This document shows, piece by piece, positions 15,246 to 18,632 of a stretch of DNA of 18,632 bases. The stretch is taken from assembly GCA_017437925.1 (NCBI GenBank), contig JAFRWQ010000148.1, forward strand, positions 1 to 18,632, given 5' to 3'. A program made the translations under genes and the position numbers. Position 1 is the stretch's first letter; the number at the start of each line of letters is the position of its first letter. The notes under the pieces are model-generated. The model saw nothing but the letters and a program-made list of their open reading frames with translations. It had not been told where the DNA came from and ran no database searches. The DNA is from Bacillota bacterium. Lineage in GTDB: Bacteria > Bacillota_A > Clostridia > Peptostreptococcales > Anaerovoracaceae.

Positions 15246-15985
15246 TGTTCCCGTTCATTAAGGAGGCCATGGTGAACCTCTTCACCAGGCCCAGCACCGA
15301 GAACTTCCCCGCAGAGCCGGTAATCGCCAAGCCCAACTACAGGGGACGCATAAGCTACGATCCCGAAAAGTGCATCAACTGCGGCATGTGCATCAAGGTC
15401 TGCTCTCCCGAGGCCATAACCAGGGAGTTCGTGGACGTCGAAGGCGGACAGGAGATCACCTATCACTTCGACCTGACCTCCTGCACTTTCTGCGGCACCT
15501 GCCAGGACTTCTGCGACCAGCACGCCATAAGCCTTACCGGCGACTATCTGATGGTCGCCGAAGACAAGAAGGACCTGATCGTCAGCGGGACCCGCTTTAA
15601 GGAAAAGATCAAGGGCAAGCTCAGCTGCGGAGAAGGCTGCGTGTTCTGCGGCCTCTGCGCGAAGACCTGCCCCGAAGGCGCCATCACCGTGGACAGGGCG
15701 ACGAAGACCTGGACCGTGGATCACGAAAAGTGCGTCCAGTGCGGCAAGTGCATAGGAAAGTGCCCCAAGAAGGTGCTCAGCTTCGCCGAGCCCGCCGCCG
15801 AGGGCGTCATAATGGGAGGAGACTGCGTATACTGCGGCCTTTGCGCCAAGAAGTGCCCCGCCGGCGCCATCACCGTGGACAGGGCGGCAAAGACCTGGAC
15901 CATAGACAGAGAGCTCTGCCTTCAGTGCGGCCTCTGCGTGAGCAGCTGCCCCAAGAAGACCCTCTCCATGGGACCCATAGAATAG
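15242..15985 (+). CDS. mbhN: Polyferredoxin subunit with six [4Fe-4S] motifs (extended MbhN-type)
   Basis: The first ~115 residues match the NuoI/MbhN/EchF ferredoxin subunit, with an N-terminal amphipathic segment (FPFIKEAMVNLFTRP) and two CxxCxxCxxxC motifs at Cys44-54 and Cys81-91. The C-terminal half adds four more at Cys133-143, 164-174, 195-205 and 226-236. These form two units of 62 residues with very similar sequence (GAITVDRAxKTWTxD followed by CxQCGxC), clearly a tandem duplication. Usual MbhN/NuoI proteins hold two clusters, so this one probably extends the electron wire to ferredoxin or another donor. ATG 15242 has GGGAGG 10 nt upstream. It is the last gene of the operon. Confidence 0.9.
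   Translation: MMFPFIKEAMVNLFTRPSTENFPAEPVIAKPNYRGRISYDPEKCINCGMCIKVCSPEAITREFVDVEGGQEITYHFDLTSCTFCGTCQDFCDQHAISLTGDYLMVAEDKKDLIVSGTRFKEKIKGKLSCGEGCVFCGLCAKTCPEGAITVDRATKTWTVDHEKCVQCGKCIGKCPKKVLSFAEPAAEGVIMGGDCVYCGLCAKKCPAGAITVDRAAKTWTIDRELCLQCGLCVSSCPKKTLSMGPIE
15677..15886 (+). repeat. Tandem repeat within mbhN encoding a two-cluster ferredoxin unit
   Basis: A 24-nt stretch at 15677-15700 recurs without change at 15863-15886, a period of 186 nt (62 codons). The repeat extends at protein level on both sides over the paired CxxCxxCxxxC motifs, and less perfectly at DNA level. It indicates duplication of a 2x[4Fe-4S] module inside the gene. Confidence 0.8.
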
Positions 15986-16015
15986 CGGCCCAAAGCCCGA
16001 TCATACCTGAAAAAG

Positions 16016-16044
16016 ACAGCCGCCTTCTTTTCAAGGGCGGCTGT
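16016..16044 (+). terminator. Probable terminator at the end of the hydrogenase operon
   Basis: ACAGCCGCC (16016-16024) pairs with GGCGGCTGT (16036-16044) over 9 bp around an 11-nt loop, 31 nt after the mbhN stop. The T-run on the + strand is short (TTTAA), whereas AAAAAG precedes the hairpin, so as a terminator it looks better for the opposite strand; it may work both ways. It is the only candidate stop for the long operon. Confidence 0.6.
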
Positions 16045-16073
16045 TTAAGCAGAGCCTGAAGGCCGGCCCTAAT

Positions 16074-16745
16074 ATGAAGATAATAGCCCGCATCAAAAAC
16101 GATTATACCGGAAAGTTCGGCATCCCCAGACAGAGCGGCATGGCGGAGAACATCTCCCGCATCGTGTTCGAGCCCGAATTCAGGGCCCCCGAGGCCTTAA
16201 GAGGCCTTTCGGACTACGATTACATCTGGCTGATCTGGGATTTTTCACTTGCCCACAGGGACGAGTGGTCCCCCACCGTGAGGCCCCCAGTCCTGGGAGG
16301 AAACGAAAGGGTGGGGGTCTTCGCCACCAGGTCCCCCTTCAGACCCAACAATCTGGGGCTTTCCAGCGTCAGGCTCATCTCGGTGGTCACAGAAGGACCC
16401 GAAGCTCCCTTTATTGAAGTTGAAGGGGCTGACCTCATGGACGGCACCCCCATCTTCGACATCAAGCCCTATATCAGGGCCGACTGCCACCCCGAAGCAT
16501 CGAGAGGCTTTTCAAAGGCGGGCGATTCAAGGGGCCTTGAGCTTGAATTCCCCGAAGAACTGCTGGAGAAGGTACCCGAAGACAAGAGAAGGCCTCTTTC
16601 CCAGATACTGGCCCTGGACCCCAGGCCCTCGTATCAAAACGATCCAGAAAGGACATACGGCCTCTCGTACGGAGGCCTTGAAGTGAGGTTCAAGGTCTGT
16701 GAAAAGACCCTCAGGGTGGTCTCGGTCGAGCCCGCCAAAGGATAA
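16074..16745 (+). CDS. trmO: TrmO/TsaA, tRNA m6t6A methyltransferase
   Basis: This 223-residue protein of the TsaA/TrmO family methylates N6 of t6A37 in tRNA-Thr using S-adenosylmethionine. Visible motifs are FGIPRQSGMAE at the N terminus, GVFATRSPFRPNNLGLS (usually RSPFRPNPIGLS), LMDGTPIFDIKPYI and the C-terminal DPRPSYQNDPERTYGL region. The length suits bacterial TrmO. The start is placed at ATG 16074 because the family motif begins soon after; the ribosome site is weak (GAAGG). It has no visible tie to the hydrogenase and probably forms its own unit with the next gene, 15 nt downstream. Confidence 0.9.
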   Translation: MKIIARIKNDYTGKFGIPRQSGMAENISRIVFEPEFRAPEALRGLSDYDYIWLIWDFSLAHRDEWSPTVRPPVLGGNERVGVFATRSPFRPNNLGLSSVRLISVVTEGPEAPFIEVEGADLMDGTPIFDIKPYIRADCHPEASRGFSKAGDSRGLELEFPEELLEKVPEDKRRPLSQILALDPRPSYQNDPERTYGLSYGGLEVRFKVCEKTLRVVSVEPAKG

Positions 16746-16760
16746 AGAAAGGAGAAAGCC

Positions 16761-17552
16761 ATGAACGGAAACTATCATCTTCCCTCCTCGGACGGAGTCC
16801 TGATCCCCGGCAAAAGGGGCAGGATATTCGCCCAGCTCTACCTTCCCGAAGGGGAGTACCCGGCCCCCGTCGTCGTACTCTGCCACGGCATACCCGGCAA
16901 CGAAAGGCTTCTTGATTTCGCCGTAGCCTTAAGGGAGGCGGGTTTCTGCTCCCTCCACTTCCATTACAGCGGCAGCTGGGGAAGCGACGGGGACTACAGC
17001 ATGCTCCATTGCTTTGAAGACACCCTGACCGTCATAGACTGGGTGGGTAAGAACGAGCCCGGCTGCTTTGACACGGACAGAGTCTTCGTGCTCGGCCACA
17101 GCATGGGCGGCATAATGGCCTGCAGGGCCATAGGCTGCTCGGACCTCATAAAGGGCGGAGTCGTGATCATGCCCTTAAACGGGGCCGTACCCATCGATGA
17201 AGCCTTGAGCGGCTCCCCCTCAAAGGAGCAGACGGACTTTTACGACGGCTGCGGAAAGTGGCTTAAAAACTTCGGTTGGAAGACCATGGCGGAAGACGCC
17301 ATGACCGCTCCCGAACAGTTCCGCTTTGAGACCTACGCCAAGGCCATGGCCGGAAAGCCGGTCCTCACGGTGGCCGGGGCAAAGGACTTCCTCCTTCCCA
17401 GAGAAGGGCATCTCGACATACTCAACGGCCTCATCGAAAAGGAAGGGAAGGGGCTGCTCAAGTCCCTCACCTTCGACTGCGACCACGGCATGAACATGCA
17501 CAGAAGCGAGATCAAGGCCGCGGTCTCGGGATTCCTCAAGGACCTTTGCTGA
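16761..17552 (+). CDS. Alpha/beta hydrolase (serine hydrolase)
   Basis: This is a 263-residue single-domain alpha/beta hydrolase, cytoplasmic with no signal peptide. The oxyanion loop is CHGIPGNERL (41-50), the nucleophile elbow is LGHSMGG with Ser114, the likely acid is Asp209 (AGAKDFLLP) and the base is His242 or His247 (CDHGMNMHRSE). This arrangement resembles dienelactone-hydrolase or esterase-like (BAAT/YqiA-type) enzymes, but the substrate cannot be told. AAAGGAG precedes ATG 16761. It lies 15 nt behind trmO, so the two may be co-transcribed. Confidence 0.85.
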   Translation: MNGNYHLPSSDGVLIPGKRGRIFAQLYLPEGEYPAPVVVLCHGIPGNERLLDFAVALREAGFCSLHFHYSGSWGSDGDYSMLHCFEDTLTVIDWVGKNEPGCFDTDRVFVLGHSMGGIMACRAIGCSDLIKGGVVIMPLNGAVPIDEALSGSPSKEQTDFYDGCGKWLKNFGWKTMAEDAMTAPEQFRFETYAKAMAGKPVLTVAGAKDFLLPREGHLDILNGLIEKEGKGLLKSLTFDCDHGMNMHRSEIKAAVSGFLKDLC

Positions 17553-17570
17553 GCGATATCGCGCGGGATA

Positions 17571-17599
17571 AAGACAAACGTCCCGCTTCGTGATAGAAT
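17571..17599 (+). promoter_or_regulatory. Possible promoter of the ECF transporter genes
   Basis: AAGACA (17571-17576) and TAGAAT (17594-17599) are 17 bp apart, matching 4/6 and 5/6 of the sigma-70 consensus. They lie in the 90-nt gap before the S-component gene, which also has an AT-rich leader. A riboswitch-sized leader is not present: only about 37 nt would lie between the start site and the ATG. Confidence 0.4.
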
Positions 17600-17642
17600 A
17601 TATCGTCATTAAACATACCCGTTTTTCCCAAAGGAGACAAAA

Positions 17643-18194
17643 ATGAAAAAGCTTTCGGTCAAGACCATAGTCGCCATAGGCATAGGCGCAGCCCTCTTCT
17701 TCGTCTGCGGCAGGTTCATCGCCATACCCAGCCCCGTCCCCAACACCAGCATCACCATCCAGTACGGCGTTCTGGGCTTCATGGCCGTGGTGTTCGGACC
17801 CATCGCGGGCCTTCTCATCGGCCTCATCGGTCACGCCCTCATCGACGCCAGCGCAGGCTGGGGAGTATGGTGGTCCTGGGTCATAGCCTCCGGCATATTC
17901 GGCCTGCTCATGGGCATACTGACCAAAAAGATCAACCTGGACGACGGCAAGTGCGATAAAAAGGATCTGGTGCGCTTCAACGTGAGCCAGGTGATCTCCC
18001 ACGTGATCTGCTGGGGCGTCATCGCGCCGGTCCTCGACATACTCATCTACTCCGAGCCGGTCGAAAAGCTCTTCGCCCAGGGCCTGGTCAGCGGCATCTC
18101 CAACGCGGTGACCACCCTGATCATAGGCTCCCTGCTCTGCATAGCCTACGCCGGCGCAAGACCCGCTAAGGGAAGCCTCAAGAAGGAAGACTAG
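17643..18194 (+). CDS. ECF transporter S component, UPF0397 family
   Basis: This is a 183-residue integral membrane protein with about five helices, recognisable as UPF0397 from its N-terminal MKKLSVKTIVAIGIGAALFF, the FGPIAGLLIGLIGHALIDASAG stretch and WWSWVIASGIFGLLMG. UPF0397 proteins are substrate-binding S components of energy-coupling-factor transporters for small nutrients. The ligand is not shown by the sequence. The start has AAAGGAGA upstream. An ECF-type ATPase gene follows 18 nt after the stop, as is usual for this family. The C terminus is basic and cytoplasmic. Confidence 0.88.
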   Translation: MKKLSVKTIVAIGIGAALFFVCGRFIAIPSPVPNTSITIQYGVLGFMAVVFGPIAGLLIGLIGHALIDASAGWGVWWSWVIASGIFGLLMGILTKKINLDDGKCDKKDLVRFNVSQVISHVICWGVIAPVLDILIYSEPVEKLFAQGLVSGISNAVTTLIIGSLLCIAYAGARPAKGSLKKED

Positions 18195-18212
18195 TCCTTT
18201 CGGAGCAAGACC

Positions 18213-18632
18213 TTGCCTGTCCCCGCCATCTGCTTTAAAAACTACACATGGCAGTACAACGCTCAGACCGAACCCACCCTGCGCGGCATCGACCTTACGA
18301 TCGGGCAGGGTGAGAAGGTCCTGATCTGCGGTCCCTCGGGCTGCGGCAAGAGCACCCTGGCTCATGCCCTCAACGGCCTGATACCCTTTTCGTACAAAGG
18401 AGAGCAAAGTGGGAGTCTCACCGTCATGGGGAAGGAGACTTCCACTTTAAGTTTGTTCGGGATCTCCAAGATGGTGGGGACCGTGCTTCAGGATACCGAC
18501 GGCCAGTTCGTGGGCCTCACGGTGGCGGAGGACATTGCCTTTGCCCTTGAAAACGACGCCGTGCCCCAGAGCGAACTCTTTGCAAGGGTGGAAAAGACCG
18601 CGAAGAGGGTTGGGCTTGAGGACCACTTGAGC
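18213..18632 (+). CDS. ECF transporter ATPase component (partial, cut by window end)
   Basis: An open frame of 140 codons runs off the window end. It begins with TTG 18213, 7 nt after CGGAG, and reads MPVPAICFKNYTWQY. It has a Walker A motif GPSGCGKST (40-48) and a Q-loop around Gln93 (VLQDTDGQFVGLTVAEDIAFALEN), the form typical of EcfA-type ATPases. The signature and Walker B motifs would lie past the edge. Beside UPF0397 S components the ATPase is often a fused two-domain protein, which cannot be checked here. It would power substrate uptake with an EcfT subunit that is not in view. Confidence 0.85.
   Translation, partial: MPVPAICFKNYTWQYNAQTEPTLRGIDLTIGQGEKVLICGPSGCGKSTLAHALNGLIPFSYKGEQSGSLTVMGKETSTLSLFGISKMVGTVLQDTDGQFVGLTVAEDIAFALENDAVPQSELFARVEKTAKRVGLEDHLS

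Noticed and set aside
15677..15886. CRISPR-like or non-coding direct repeat
   Set aside because: The repeat is in frame, has only two copies and lies wholly within the mbhN coding sequence.
7482..15985. Reading the block as respiratory complex I
   Set aside because: The NuoD-like subunit keeps all four Ni-binding cysteines and hyp genes are linked; NuoE/F/G, A and N equivalents are absent.
17561..17588. Terminator after the alpha/beta hydrolase
   Set aside because: GCGGGA and TCCCGC could pair over six bp, but no T-run follows; it overlaps the proposed promoter instead.

Overview
The window reads as one strand of closely packed genes from an anaerobic, fermentative, H2-evolving bacterium. 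The DNA is GC-rich, with frequent ATA (Ile) and AGG/AGA (Arg) codons. The gene set (ferredoxin-type membrane hydrogenase, paired M20 amidohydrolases, an ECF transporter) suits an amino-acid or peptide fermenter. Synergistota or an anaerobic lineage of Bacillota are reasonable guesses, but nothing in the window fixes the phylum. Every supported gene is on the + strand.

Layout. (1) Positions 1-45 hold the last codons of an upstream gene. (2) 102-2756 carry two gaplessly alignable M20 metallo-amidohydrolases of 436 aa, about 80% identical, followed by a strong intrinsic terminator (2791-2827). (3) A consensus-like promoter (2902-2930) starts a run of about 13 kb with 18 genes and no gap over about 55 nt. 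First come the [NiFe]-hydrogenase maturation genes hypF-hypC-hypD-hypE. Then come a NuoC-like subunit (mbhK), the [NiFe] catalytic subunit (mbhL) and hypA. Next is a Mrp antiporter-like membrane block (mbhA-mbhH), and last are the NuoH-like anchor (mbhM), the small subunit (mbhJ) and a polyferredoxin (mbhN). A hairpin follows at 16016-16044. (4) 16074-17552 encode TrmO/TsaA and an alpha/beta hydrolase. (5) 17643-18632 hold an ECF transporter S component of the UPF0397 family and the start of its ATPase, cut by the window end.

How it works together. By analogy with the Pyrococcus furiosus MBH complex, reduced ferredoxin would feed electrons through MbhN and MbhJ to the [NiFe] site of MbhL, making H2. 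The energy would be coupled through MbhM and the MbhH/Mrp-like module to H+/Na+ movement and gradient formation. HypF and HypE make cyanide ligands, HypC and HypD assemble the Fe(CN)2CO unit, and HypA delivers nickel.

The most noteworthy points are: an MbhN with six predicted [4Fe-4S] motifs, four of them in a 62-residue tandem duplication; a catalytic subunit that ends exactly at its Ni-binding motif, so it should need no maturation protease; no hypB despite hypA and hypC-F; and a long MbhH whose C-terminal extension may replace a separate MbhI. I see no CRISPR array, IS element, phage gene, tRNA or rRNA. This is a well-organised variant of a known complex rather than a wholly new system.
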